NCBI GenBank assembly: GCA_963755375.1
Contig: CAVWKG010000016.1
Coordinates: 1,984,001-2,048,000 of the forward strand
DNA from: Bog-473 sp963755375
GTDB taxonomy: Bacteria; Actinomycetota; Acidimicrobiia; Acidimicrobiales; RAAP-2
Direction: 5' to 3'
Length of the DNA: 64,000 bases
In this document: positions 1 through 7,469 of the stretch, one piece after another
How the letters are laid out: every line of letters starts with the position of its first letter
Position numbering within the stretch: position 1 is the first letter of the stretch
Made by a program: the position numbers and the translations under genes
Notes under the pieces: model-generated
The model's database searches: none
The model's input: the letters and a program-made list of their open reading frames with translations, nothing else
Told to the model about the DNA's origin: nothing

Positions 1-157
1 CCTCTTGCCCGCCCTCGTGAGCCCGTCGGTGACGCTGCCGGTCCTGGGGGGCCGGGTCGCCCTCGGGACCTGGCAGTCCGTTGTCCTAGTGGATCTGAAC
101 GTCGACAACCCTTGGCGTCACGTGCGCTTCAGCTTCGTGCCCGCCTCGGGAGGCTGA
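1..157 (+). CDS. YjbQ/UPF0047 family protein, C-terminal part only
   Basis: The reading frame enters from the left edge (first full codon at base 2) and ends at TGA 155-157. The 51 visible codons include LPVLGGRVALGTWQSVVLVD. The G-R-x-x-L-G-T-W-Q core followed by a hydrophobic strand is the hallmark C-terminus of the YjbQ (UPF0047) family, small trimeric beta proteins, some with thiamine-phosphate synthase activity. About two thirds of the protein lies outside the window. The last 40 bases overlap the 3' end of the convergent thioesterase gene. Family assignment rests on this short motif alone. Confidence 0.7.
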   Translation, partial: LLPALVSPSVTLPVLGGRVALGTWQSVVLVDLNVDNPWRHVRFSFVPASGG

Positions 158-936
158 GCGTCGTCAGCCGGCCGGGTCGTGTCCCGCGCCATCATGCGCT
201 GCCAGGCCGGGTCCACCAGAGGCGCCTCGGTGCTGTGGGCATTGCCCGACACGATGTCGAGCATGCGACGCGGGGGGACCTCGATGAAGACGCCCTCGGC
301 CTCCGCCGTCAGCTCGCCCTGGGAGTAGATGCCGCCCCAGGCGAAGACCTTGCGCCCCTCCTTGCCGGTGTGGCGAGCGGCCAACAGGAGTGGGGCCAGC
401 AGCGGCGTCGGCCGCCTGTAGCGGATCTTCAAGGTGCCCGTCATCGCCCCCTGGCCGGCCAGGATGTTGGACATGCCGAGCAGCTCGTCGAACAGCTCGG
501 CGATGACCCCGCCGTGCACGCAGGTCGGCGGTCCCTCGTACGCGTAGCCGAAGGTCACCCGGCCCCGGACCTCGCGGGCTCCGTTCTCTCCCTCCACCGC
601 CCACACCTCGACCGGCGGCGCCACCGGGTTGCCATACCCGATCACCGGGCTGGTCGAGAAGATGTCCTGGGGGTGCCCTTCGGCGAAGGGCTGGTTGCGG
701 GTGCGCTTCTCTTCCCGGGCGGCCGCTTCGAGACGGTCCGCCACGGCAGTCACATGGGTTGCCGCCTCCGTGATGTGCTCTTCGCGCAGCGGCTGGCCGA
801 CCATCACCGCAATGACCCGACGCACCCCAGCGGCCAGACCGTTCAGCGGCTCGTCACCCGCCGTCCTCGACGGGCCGTCGACTCCGGGGTACCCCCCGCC
901 GGGCGGCGGGTCGAACGGGCGCTCCGCGTCGCTCAC
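118..936 (-). CDS. PaaI-type hotdog thioesterase
   Basis: A 272-residue protein whose C-terminal half is a hotdog-fold acyl-CoA thioesterase domain. The signature CVHGGVIAELFDELLG (from about residue 139) is the HGG...D/E active-site helix of the PaaI/4HBT family, followed by the TGTLKIRYRRPTPL strand. Such enzymes hydrolyse acyl-CoA thioesters. The first 100 residues are a helical extension not needed for the fold. The start codon overlaps the stop of the enoyl-CoA hydratase gene by 4 bases (ATGA), so the two are translationally coupled, and the thioesterase probably releases CoA from products of the same degradation route. The substrate cannot be told from sequence. Confidence 0.85.
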   Translation of the reverse strand: MSDAERPFDPPPGGGYPGVDGPSRTAGDEPLNGLAAGVRRVIAVMVGQPLREEHITEAATHVTAVADRLEAAAREEKRTRNQPFAEGHPQDIFSTSPVIGYGNPVAPPVEVWAVEGENGAREVRGRVTFGYAYEGPPTCVHGGVIAELFDELLGMSNILAGQGAMTGTLKIRYRRPTPLLAPLLLAARHTGKEGRKVFAWGGIYSQGELTAEAEGVFIEVPPRRMLDIVSGNAHSTEAPLVDPAWQRMMARDTTRPADDAQPPEAGTKLKRT

Positions 937-1727
937 GTGCGGGTGTAGTTGGGCGGGCGTTTCTCGGCGAAGGCCTTCTGCCCCTCGGCGGCGTCGTTGC
1001 TGGCGAAGATGGGCCAGCCGATCTCGAGCTCGCGGGCCAGCCCGTCCACCTCGGACATGCCCTCGGTCTCGCGCACGCTGCGCTTGATCGCCTCGACCGC
1101 CAGCGGCCCGTTCGCCCCGATCACGGCGGCGATCTCGAGCGCCTTGTCCAGCGCGTTGCCGTCAGGGACGACGTGCCCGATGAGGCCGATGCGCAGAGCC
1201 TCCTCGGCCGGCACCTCGCGGGCGGTCAGCAGCAGCTCCATGGCCAGCGTGTGGGGGATCTGCCGGCGCAGCCGCACGGTCGAGCCGCCGAGGGGGAACA
1301 ATCCCCGCTTGGCCTCGAAGACGCCGAAGATGGCACCCTCGCCCGCCACCCGGATGTCGGTGGCCTGCAGGATCTCCGTACCGCCGGCCACGGCCCAGCC
1401 CTCGACGGCGGCGATGAGCGGCTTGCGCAGGTCGTAGTGGCGCAGCAGCGCCTTCCAGTGCAGGTCGGGGTCCTCGGCCGTGCGGGACTGGTACTTCTCG
1501 GCGTCGCTGCCCCCCATGGCCTTGAGGTCCATCCCGGCGCAGAACGTCCCTCCGGCGCCGGTGAGGATGGCGCACCGGATGTCGTCGTTGCCGTCGATCT
1601 CCTCCCACGCGTCCTTCATGCCGACCAGCATGGGAAGGCTCAGCGCGTTCTTGGCCTCGGGCCGGTTCATGGTGACGATGGCGGTGGCGCCGTCGCGTTC
1701 GAACGTCAGGTGCTCAGTCGTGACCAC
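933..1727 (-). CDS. Enoyl-CoA hydratase/isomerase (crotonase) family protein
   Basis: A 264-residue crotonase-fold protein, the usual length. The first oxyanion-hole strand is GTFCAGMDLK (residues 60-69) and the second is AVEGWAVAGGTEIL (about 107-120). It would hydrate or isomerise an enoyl-CoA in beta-oxidation or a related pathway. The canonical catalytic Glu positions are only partly obvious, so the exact reaction is open. The start is a GTG preceded by a GGAGG-rich stretch. It lies between the thiolase upstream and the thioesterase downstream, overlapping the latter by 4 bases, and all are on the minus strand: a compact acyl-CoA degradation operon. Confidence 0.88.
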   Translation of the reverse strand: MVTTEHLTFERDGATAIVTMNRPEAKNALSLPMLVGMKDAWEEIDGNDDIRCAILTGAGGTFCAGMDLKAMGGSDAEKYQSRTAEDPDLHWKALLRHYDLRKPLIAAVEGWAVAGGTEILQATDIRVAGEGAIFGVFEAKRGLFPLGGSTVRLRRQIPHTLAMELLLTAREVPAEEALRIGLIGHVVPDGNALDKALEIAAVIGANGPLAVEAIKRSVRETEGMSEVDGLARELEIGWPIFASNDAAEGQKAFAEKRPPNYTRT

Positions 1728-1791
1728 GGTCCCCTCCAGAGGTAGGCGCCGGAATGAAAGATCGGATGAGGCAGAAGGGTGCGGTCGCCGC

Positions 1792-2964
1792 TCAGAGCCG
1801 CTCGATGATGGTGCCGGTCGCCAGCGCGCCGCCGCAGCACATGGACACGAGCCCGTAGGTCTTGTCGCTGCGCTCGAGCTCGTGCAGGATCGTCGTGATC
1901 AACCGGCTCCCCGTCGCGCCGACGGGGTGGCCGATGGCGATGGCGCCACCGTTGACGTTGACCTTGTCCATGTCGGCGTCGTGCACACGGGCCCAGCTCA
2001 TCACGACGGAGGCGAAGGCCTCGTTCACCTCGAAGAGGTCGATGTCCTTCATGGTCATGCCCGCCTTGGCCAGCACCTTGGTCGTCGCCGCTATCGGACC
2101 GTCGAGGTGGTAGTACGGGTCCGAGCCGACGAGCACCTGTGCCACCACGCGGCCCCGGGGCCTGAAGCCCTCCGCCTTGGCGCGGTCCTCGGACATCCAG
2201 AGCACGGCGGCCGCGCCGTCCGAAATCTGCGAGGAGTTCCCCGCTGTGTGCATGCCGTCGGGCAGCACCGGCTTCAGCTTGGCCAGTCCCTCGGCCGTGG
2301 TGTCGCGCGGGCCCTGATCCTTGGACACCACCATCTTCTCGCCGGAGTGCTCGCCCCGCGGGCCCTCCTCGCCGACGATGGGAGCCTCGACGGAGACGAG
2401 CTCGCGAGCGAAGCGGTCCTCGGCCACGGCGACCGCCGCCTTCTTCTGCGACTCCAGGCCGAGCCAGTCGACGTCGGCGCGGCTGATGTCGTACTTCTTG
2501 GCGATGCGCTCGGCCGCCGTGAACTGGTCGGGCATGTCGTAGGGCAGATCGGCGGGGATAGCCCGGCCGACCCCGGCCGCCGCATTGGCACCCAGCGGCA
2601 CCCGGCTCATGGCCTCGACGCCGCACCCGATCGCCGTGTCGACGGCGCCGGCGGCGATCAGATTGTTCACGAAGTGGTTGGCCTGCTGCGAGGAGCCGCA
2701 CTGGCAGTCGACGGTGGTGGCCGCGACCTCGTAGGGCAGGCCGGCCAGGAGCCAGGCCGTCCTGGTCACGTTGAACCCCTGCTCCCCCGCCTGGGTGACG
2801 CATCCGCCGACGACCTGCTCGACCGACGCCGGGTCGATCCCCGCCCGCTTGACCACCTCGACCTGGGCGGCGCCCAGCATGTCGGGCGCACGGAGCCCCG
2901 ACAGCCACCCGTTGCGCTTCCCGATGGGGGTGCGGACCGCCTCGATGATTACCGGCTGCGCCAT
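1792..2964 (-). CDS. Acetyl-CoA C-acyltransferase (thiolase)
   Basis: A 390-residue thiolase from the ATG at 2964, which follows a good ribosome binding site (AGGAGGA, 9 bases upstream); the in-frame start at 2988 lacks one. The nucleophilic cysteine is in DCQCGSSQQA (Cys89). The C-terminal motifs NGGAIAIGHPVGATGSR and CCGGALATG carry the catalytic His and second Cys. The CGSSQQA form of the active site is typical of degradative thiolases, including the FadA5/steroid type, so cleavage of 3-ketoacyl-CoA is more likely than biosynthetic condensation. It is probably the first gene of the thiolase-hydratase-thioesterase operon. A KstR-like palindrome lies 63 bases upstream. Confidence 0.92.
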   Translation of the reverse strand: MAQPVIIEAVRTPIGKRNGWLSGLRAPDMLGAAQVEVVKRAGIDPASVEQVVGGCVTQAGEQGFNVTRTAWLLAGLPYEVAATTVDCQCGSSQQANHFVNNLIAAGAVDTAIGCGVEAMSRVPLGANAAAGVGRAIPADLPYDMPDQFTAAERIAKKYDISRADVDWLGLESQKKAAVAVAEDRFARELVSVEAPIVGEEGPRGEHSGEKMVVSKDQGPRDTTAEGLAKLKPVLPDGMHTAGNSSQISDGAAAVLWMSEDRAKAEGFRPRGRVVAQVLVGSDPYYHLDGPIAATTKVLAKAGMTMKDIDLFEVNEAFASVVMSWARVHDADMDKVNVNGGAIAIGHPVGATGSRLITTILHELERSDKTYGLVSMCCGGALATGTIIERL

Positions 2965-3026
2965 GGCTGACGTTCCTCCTGCTGCCACTCCCGGCCCTCG
3001 GCCGGCTGCCCTCGATGGGCGATTTC

Positions 3027-3040
3027 TAGAACCTGTTCTA
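3027..3040. promoter_or_regulatory. Palindromic operator, KstR-type TNNAACNNGTTNNA
   Basis: TAGAACCTGTTCTA is a perfect palindrome (TAGAAC-CT-GTTCTA) in the 168-base gap between the acyl-CoA dehydrogenase stop and the thiolase start. It matches at every fixed position the TNNAACNNGTTNNA consensus of KstR, the TetR-family repressor of sterol and lipid catabolism genes in mycobacteria and relatives. A KstR-like or other lipid-responsive TetR regulator is inferred. No such regulator gene is adjacent in the window. Confidence 0.6.
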
Positions 3041-3132
3041 ACTTTAGCACCCGCCCTCCGGGCCGACCCCGGAAGTCTGCCCGGGCTGCAACGCCGGGCG
3101 CCAACGCCGTTCCGCCGGACCGGAACGACTCA

Positions 3133-4287
3133 TCAGAGGTGCTTGAGCAGCTCCCGTGCGATAACGACCTTCTGCACCTGGTTGGTGCCCTCGTAAATCT
3201 GGGTGACCTTGGCGTCGCGTAGGAAGCGCTCGACGGGGAAGTCCTTGGTGTAGCCGTAGCCACCGAGCAGCTGCACCGCGTCGACGGTGATCGCCATGGA
3301 GGCGTCCGAGGCGAAGGCCTTGGCCATGGCGCCGAACCGCGTCAGCTCGCCGGTCGGGTCGTCGTCGACCATGGCACACGCCCGGTACACCAGGGCGCGG
3401 GCCGCCTCGTTGCGCATGGCCATCTCGGCCAGCATGAAGCGCAGGCCTTGCAGGTCGGCGATCGGTGCGCCGAAGGCCTGACGCTGCTTCATGTAGGCCC
3501 CCGAGTAGTCGATGGCGCCCTGGGCGATGCCGACCGCCTGCGCCCCAATGGTGGGCCGACTGCGGTCCAGCGTGTGCATGGCGATGGTGAAGCCCTGGCC
3601 CTCGAGGCCGATGCGATGCGAGACCGGGACGCGGACGTCGTCGAGCACCACCTCGCCGGTCGGGCTGCCCCGTAGTCCCATTTTGTCTTCGTGCTTGGCG
3701 ATGCGGATTCCCCACTCCTTCTCCACCAGGAAGCACGAGATACCGCGCCCGCCCGCGTCGGGGTCGGTCTTGGCGAAGACGATGTAGACGTCGGAGATCC
3801 CGGCGTTCGTGATCCAGTACTTGGCGCCTGTCAGGACGTAGTCGTCCCCGTCGCGCACGGCGCGGGTCCGCATGGCGGCCACGTCACTGCCGGCGTCGGC
3901 CTCGGACAGGCAGTAGCTGGCCTGGATCTCGCCGGCGGCGACCCGAGGCACGTAGGCGCGCTTCAACTCCTCGCTGGCCCAGTTCATGACTGGCAGCATC
4001 CCGAGCTTGGAGATGAGGATGGTGAGCGCCGTGGAGGCGCAGACCCGTGCCACCTCCTCGACGGCGATCGCCTGCGTGACGGTGTCCGCTCCGGCGCCGC
4101 CGTAGGCCTCCGGGATGCCGAGTGCAGGCAGCTCCATCTCCTTGCAGGCCTCGAACGACTTCCACGGGAACTCGGCGTTGCGGTCGACCTCGGCCGCGTG
4201 CGGGGCGACCTTCTCCTCGCAGAAGGTGCGCAAGCTCTCGCGGAAGTCTCGCTGGACGTCGGTCAGGGCGAAGGTCGAGGTGCTCAC
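3133..4287 (-). CDS. Acyl-CoA dehydrogenase
   Basis: A 384-residue FAD enzyme of the short/medium-chain acyl-CoA dehydrogenase type. The signature YCLSEADAGSD lies mid-protein and the C-terminal RDAKVTQIYEGTNQVQKVVI carries the likely catalytic glutamate in YEGTNQ (about Glu366), the position used by butyryl-CoA dehydrogenases. It performs the first alpha,beta-desaturation of an acyl-CoA and passes electrons to ETF. GTG start (MSTSTFALTDVQRDF). It lies upstream of, and in the same direction as, the thiolase, hydratase and thioesterase genes, so all four steps of a beta-oxidation cycle except the hydroxyacyl-CoA dehydrogenase are encoded here. Confidence 0.92.
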   Translation of the reverse strand: MSTSTFALTDVQRDFRESLRTFCEEKVAPHAAEVDRNAEFPWKSFEACKEMELPALGIPEAYGGAGADTVTQAIAVEEVARVCASTALTILISKLGMLPVMNWASEELKRAYVPRVAAGEIQASYCLSEADAGSDVAAMRTRAVRDGDDYVLTGAKYWITNAGISDVYIVFAKTDPDAGGRGISCFLVEKEWGIRIAKHEDKMGLRGSPTGEVVLDDVRVPVSHRIGLEGQGFTIAMHTLDRSRPTIGAQAVGIAQGAIDYSGAYMKQRQAFGAPIADLQGLRFMLAEMAMRNEAARALVYRACAMVDDDPTGELTRFGAMAKAFASDASMAITVDAVQLLGGYGYTKDFPVERFLRDAKVTQIYEGTNQVQKVVIARELLKHL

Positions 4288-4342
4288 GGTGCCATTCTCG
4301 CAGGCGGCGCGCCGCGGCGGTTCGCCCGGCCCGGGTCCGCCG

Positions 4343-5224
4343 TCAGTGGGCGTGCAGGTGCCTGATCAGGAGCCCGGACAACTCGACGGGCGCCATCTCG
4401 GGGATCCAGTGGGACACGTTGTCCAGTACCTCAAAGGTGTAGGGCCCCTGCACGCACTCGGCGGTGTTCTGGGCCGCCGCCCACCCGAACGCCTCGTCTC
4501 CGGTGGACCAGACGTAGAGCGTGGGCACGCACACCGGGTCCAGTCCGACGAGGGCAGTGCCGTCCATGGCCCGGTACCAATTGAGGGCCGCCGTGAGAGC
4601 GCCCGGCTCGGTGAGCGCGGCGACGTACATCCTGGCGTCCTCGTCGTCGAGGCCCGTCTCCGCGAAGAGCGTGGCCAGTCCGCCGCCCGCGCCGTCGGCG
4701 CCGAGCAGCAAACGCTCTGGCACCTCGGGCGTGCGATAGGCGCCCATGGACGCGCCGTAGGCCGCCTGGGTCGGGTCCATGCCGCGCAGCGCATCCTGCA
4801 GCGCGAGCGGGTGCGGCGTCGACACCACGCTGAGCGTGCGGACGCGGCCGGGATGGCGCGTGGCCACGATCCAGGCCAGCATGCCGCCCCAATCGTGTCC
4901 CACGAGGTCGAACGTCTCCATCTCCATGGAGTCGGCCAGGGCGACGACGTCGTTCAGGAGGTGTTCGGTGGCGTAGTCGCCGACGTCTGCCGGGCGAGCA
5001 CCCATGCAGTAGCCACGCTGGTCGGGCGCCACGGCGCGGTACCCCGCCCTTCCCAACGCCCACAGCTCGTCGCGCCAGGCCCACGACGTCTGCGGGAAGC
5101 CGTGCAGCAGCAGGATCTTCCGCCCGTCGCGCGGGCCACAGGCGCGACCGGTAAAGGTCAAGCCGCCCGCCTCGATCTCGAGCCGGTCGATCGCCCCGAT
5201 TGCGTCCACGACGGTGGCGTGCAC
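4343..5224 (-). CDS. Alpha/beta hydrolase, epoxide hydrolase-like
   Basis: A 293-residue alpha/beta-hydrolase. The oxyanion region is LLHGFPQTSWAW and the nucleophile elbow reads VGHDWGGMLAW, an aspartate nucleophile (GHDWGG) as in epoxide hydrolases and haloalkane dehalogenases rather than the serine of esterases. The C-terminus has a late His in NVSHWIPEMAP that would complete the triad. Either epoxide hydrolysis or dehalogenation is possible; sequence alone does not decide. It ends 55 bases before the acyl-CoA dehydrogenase start, and its own start follows the next upstream gene by 5 bases, suggesting one transcript. Confidence 0.85.
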   Translation of the reverse strand: MHATVVDAIGAIDRLEIEAGGLTFTGRACGPRDGRKILLLHGFPQTSWAWRDELWALGRAGYRAVAPDQRGYCMGARPADVGDYATEHLLNDVVALADSMEMETFDLVGHDWGGMLAWIVATRHPGRVRTLSVVSTPHPLALQDALRGMDPTQAAYGASMGAYRTPEVPERLLLGADGAGGGLATLFAETGLDDEDARMYVAALTEPGALTAALNWYRAMDGTALVGLDPVCVPTLYVWSTGDEAFGWAAAQNTAECVQGPYTFEVLDNVSHWIPEMAPVELSGLLIRHLHAH

Positions 5225-5229
5225 CGCGC

Positions 5230-5724
5230 CTAGGCGGCCGTACCGCCCCCAGCGCGGACCTCATCGGGGCTCAGCCGCAGTGCCTCCTCGGGGACGGAGT
5301 CGACGAGCGCCCGCTGGGCCACGTAGTCGTGGGAGACGGACGAGAACGCCGCCCGCCGCGTGGCCCGGACGTCTGCCGGGGCATCATCGAGAAAGCCCCA
5401 GAGGTTGAGGGCGAGCCGGACGTCATAGATGCAGGGCGCCCGGCCGAACAGGGCGGCCCGCTTGGACGCCACCAAGGCGACGCCGAGCAGCACATCGTGC
5501 GGCGACTCGCCCTCACCCAGTTCGAGCTCGTCCGCGAAACGATGAGCGAGGCGGAGCGCGAAGCCGGAGTCTGGCCCCGGCGTCCCGATGCCGGCGCCGC
5601 GGCGCATGGTGGGCCCGACCAGCTCGGCTGGGCGTGAGGTGGTCCAAGGCCCCGGCACGTGCAGGTGCCGGGCGGGCCGGACCTGGTCCGCCTCGGCGAT
5701 GGGCACGAAGGTGGGCTGCGTCAT
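5230..5724 (-). CDS. Conserved hypothetical protein
   Basis: A 164-residue protein with no motif I recognise. The N-terminal half is Pro/Gly rich (HLHVPGPWTTSRPAELVGP), the middle is helical and charged, and the segment ALFGRAPCIYDVRLALNLWG looks like a buried helix pair. No signal peptide or membrane span is seen. Codon use and strong third-position GC fit a real gene, and it sits 5 bases upstream of the epoxide hydrolase-like gene and 10 bases downstream of the CocE-type hydrolase, all on one strand. Its role in the lipid-degradation cluster is unknown. Confidence 0.65.
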   Translation of the reverse strand: MTQPTFVPIAEADQVRPARHLHVPGPWTTSRPAELVGPTMRRGAGIGTPGPDSGFALRLAHRFADELELGEGESPHDVLLGVALVASKRAALFGRAPCIYDVRLALNLWGFLDDAPADVRATRRAAFSSVSHDYVAQRALVDSVPEEALRLSPDEVRAGGGTAA

Positions 5725-5734
5725 GCGCGGGAGA

Positions 5735-7429
5735 CTAGCCGAGGGGTTCCGGCGAACCCATTCCGCGCTCGCCGAGCCCGCCGTCCTGCAGCAGCCGTAC
5801 GACGTGCAGCGCGATCGACGACGGGCGCTCGGCGTCGTGGAAGACCTCCTGGTCCGCGGAGCGCAGGTTGGCCCCTGTGGTCAGCGGCTCACCGGTGCCA
5901 GCGTTGCGGTTGAAGAGCGGGTGGGCGCCGCTCGACACCTGGAGACGGATGCGGTGGCCGGCCCGGAACGTGTTGGCGGTGGGCCACATGGCGATGTCGA
6001 GCTTCCAGACACCGTCCTCCTGCTTGTCGACCGAGCCGGGCGACAACCGGACGATGCCGTCGCTCAGGTTGTTGGATTTGCCCTTCTCCGACACGTCGCA
6101 CAGACGCACGAAGAAGTCGGTGTGCTCGAGCGACGAACGGGCGTAGAGCGACACCGTCAGCGGGCCGATGACCGTGTGGTCCTCGGTGAGCACGGGGCTG
6201 GTGTAGGTGAGAACGTCGCGACGTCGCTCGCGCCGGCCCTGCTGCTTGCGGCCCGCCGTAGCCATGTTGAGCGACGGGCCGCCCACGGCGGGGGTCGGGT
6301 CGTTCGGGTTGTAGTGGTACCTGTCCGGCGCGCTCTCCTCGCCCGGCGTGGCCTGCGTGAGGGTGCCCCCCCGTCCGAGATACCAGCGTTCGGTCTCCCC
6401 CGCCGGCGGCCACAGTGAGAACTCCTGCCAGGTGCGCGATCCCATGACGAAGACGCGCACCGGCGCGTCCGACGGGGTGTCGCGCCGCGTCCCGAGCTGG
6501 GCGTCGAACCACCGTGGCCCGTCCCGCACCGTCTCGGCGAACAGGGCGGGGCTCGAGTGCGTCCACGGGCCGATGATGAGTCGGACCGTGCGCCCGGCGC
6601 GCCGGAGCGCCTCGTAGTCGTCCACCTGCGAGCGGAGGAAGAGGTCGTACCAGCCGCCGATGAAGCTGGCCGGCGGGACCTTCTCCAGCCGGCGCCCGAA
6701 GTCGACGCCGTCCCACCACGGGTCTCCGGGGGCGCTGTGCTCGAGCCAGTCCTGATAGAACGGCATGGGCTCGGCGATGGCGGCGGTGTCGCACTTCCCG
6801 ATAGGAAGGACGGCGCTCGCCGTCGTCACCACGCGGGCGCCCCGCAGCTGCGTGCGCAGCACGGTGCGCCACCCGAGCTCCTGGTTCTTGATCTGCTGCA
6901 ACCACGCCAGCGTCGTCTCGAGCGCGAACGCGCCACCGGGGTACACGACGGAGTCGCGGAAGTTCGCCGCGGTCACTTGGAAGCTCAGCGCCCGGAGGTA
7001 GTCCGGTGCGTCCTGCGCCACCGCCCACTGCGTCATGCCGAGGTAGCTCCCGCCCCACATGACGAGGCGGCCGTCGAACCAGGGCTGGGCCGCCACCCAC
7101 TCGAGCGTGGCCCGCCCGTCGGCTTGCTCGTTGCGCACCGGGGCGAACTCGCCCCCGGATCCGAACGTCCCGCGACAGCTCTGCACGACCACCTGGTACC
7201 CGCGCTCCGCGTACAGGCGGCCGAGCGGGCCCATCACGGAGCGCCCGTAGGGAGTTCGGATAAGCACGGTCGCCAACTCGCCCGATGGAGCGGTGGGGTA
7301 CCAGCGGTCGGCCAGGAGCTCCACGCCGTCGGGCATCTTGGCACTCAGGCCACGCTCGACCGAGACGGCAGTCGTCAGTGGCGCCGGGAGTTTGACCACG
7401 GATGCTGCGATCCGGCTCCACACGGTCAT
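5735..7429 (-). CDS. CocE/NonD family (X-Pro dipeptidyl-peptidase S15-like) hydrolase
   Basis: From the ATG at 7429 (MTVWSRIAASVVKLPAPLTT) a 565-residue protein with the S15/CocE layout: an N-terminal alpha/beta-hydrolase domain with SCRGTFGSGG and the nucleophile elbow MWGGSYLGMTQW (Ser in GGSYLG), then a C-terminal jelly-roll domain typical of cocaine esterase-like enzymes (DFFVRLCDVSEKGKSNNLSDG). These hydrolyse esters or amides of small acyl groups; the natural substrate here is unknown. The longer frame starting at 7531 adds a low-complexity stretch overlapping the cimA end and is not preferred. It begins about 40 bases downstream of cimA but faces the catabolic genes. Confidence 0.85.
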   Translation of the reverse strand: MTVWSRIAASVVKLPAPLTTAVSVERGLSAKMPDGVELLADRWYPTAPSGELATVLIRTPYGRSVMGPLGRLYAERGYQVVVQSCRGTFGSGGEFAPVRNEQADGRATLEWVAAQPWFDGRLVMWGGSYLGMTQWAVAQDAPDYLRALSFQVTAANFRDSVVYPGGAFALETTLAWLQQIKNQELGWRTVLRTQLRGARVVTTASAVLPIGKCDTAAIAEPMPFYQDWLEHSAPGDPWWDGVDFGRRLEKVPPASFIGGWYDLFLRSQVDDYEALRRAGRTVRLIIGPWTHSSPALFAETVRDGPRWFDAQLGTRRDTPSDAPVRVFVMGSRTWQEFSLWPPAGETERWYLGRGGTLTQATPGEESAPDRYHYNPNDPTPAVGGPSLNMATAGRKQQGRRERRRDVLTYTSPVLTEDHTVIGPLTVSLYARSSLEHTDFFVRLCDVSEKGKSNNLSDGIVRLSPGSVDKQEDGVWKLDIAMWPTANTFRAGHRIRLQVSSGAHPLFNRNAGTGEPLTTGANLRSADQEVFHDAERPSSIALHVVRLLQDGGLGERGMGSPEPLG

Positions 7430-7469
7430 TGACGACCCCCTGTACGTGACGGGTGGGGCTGTGCCCGCC

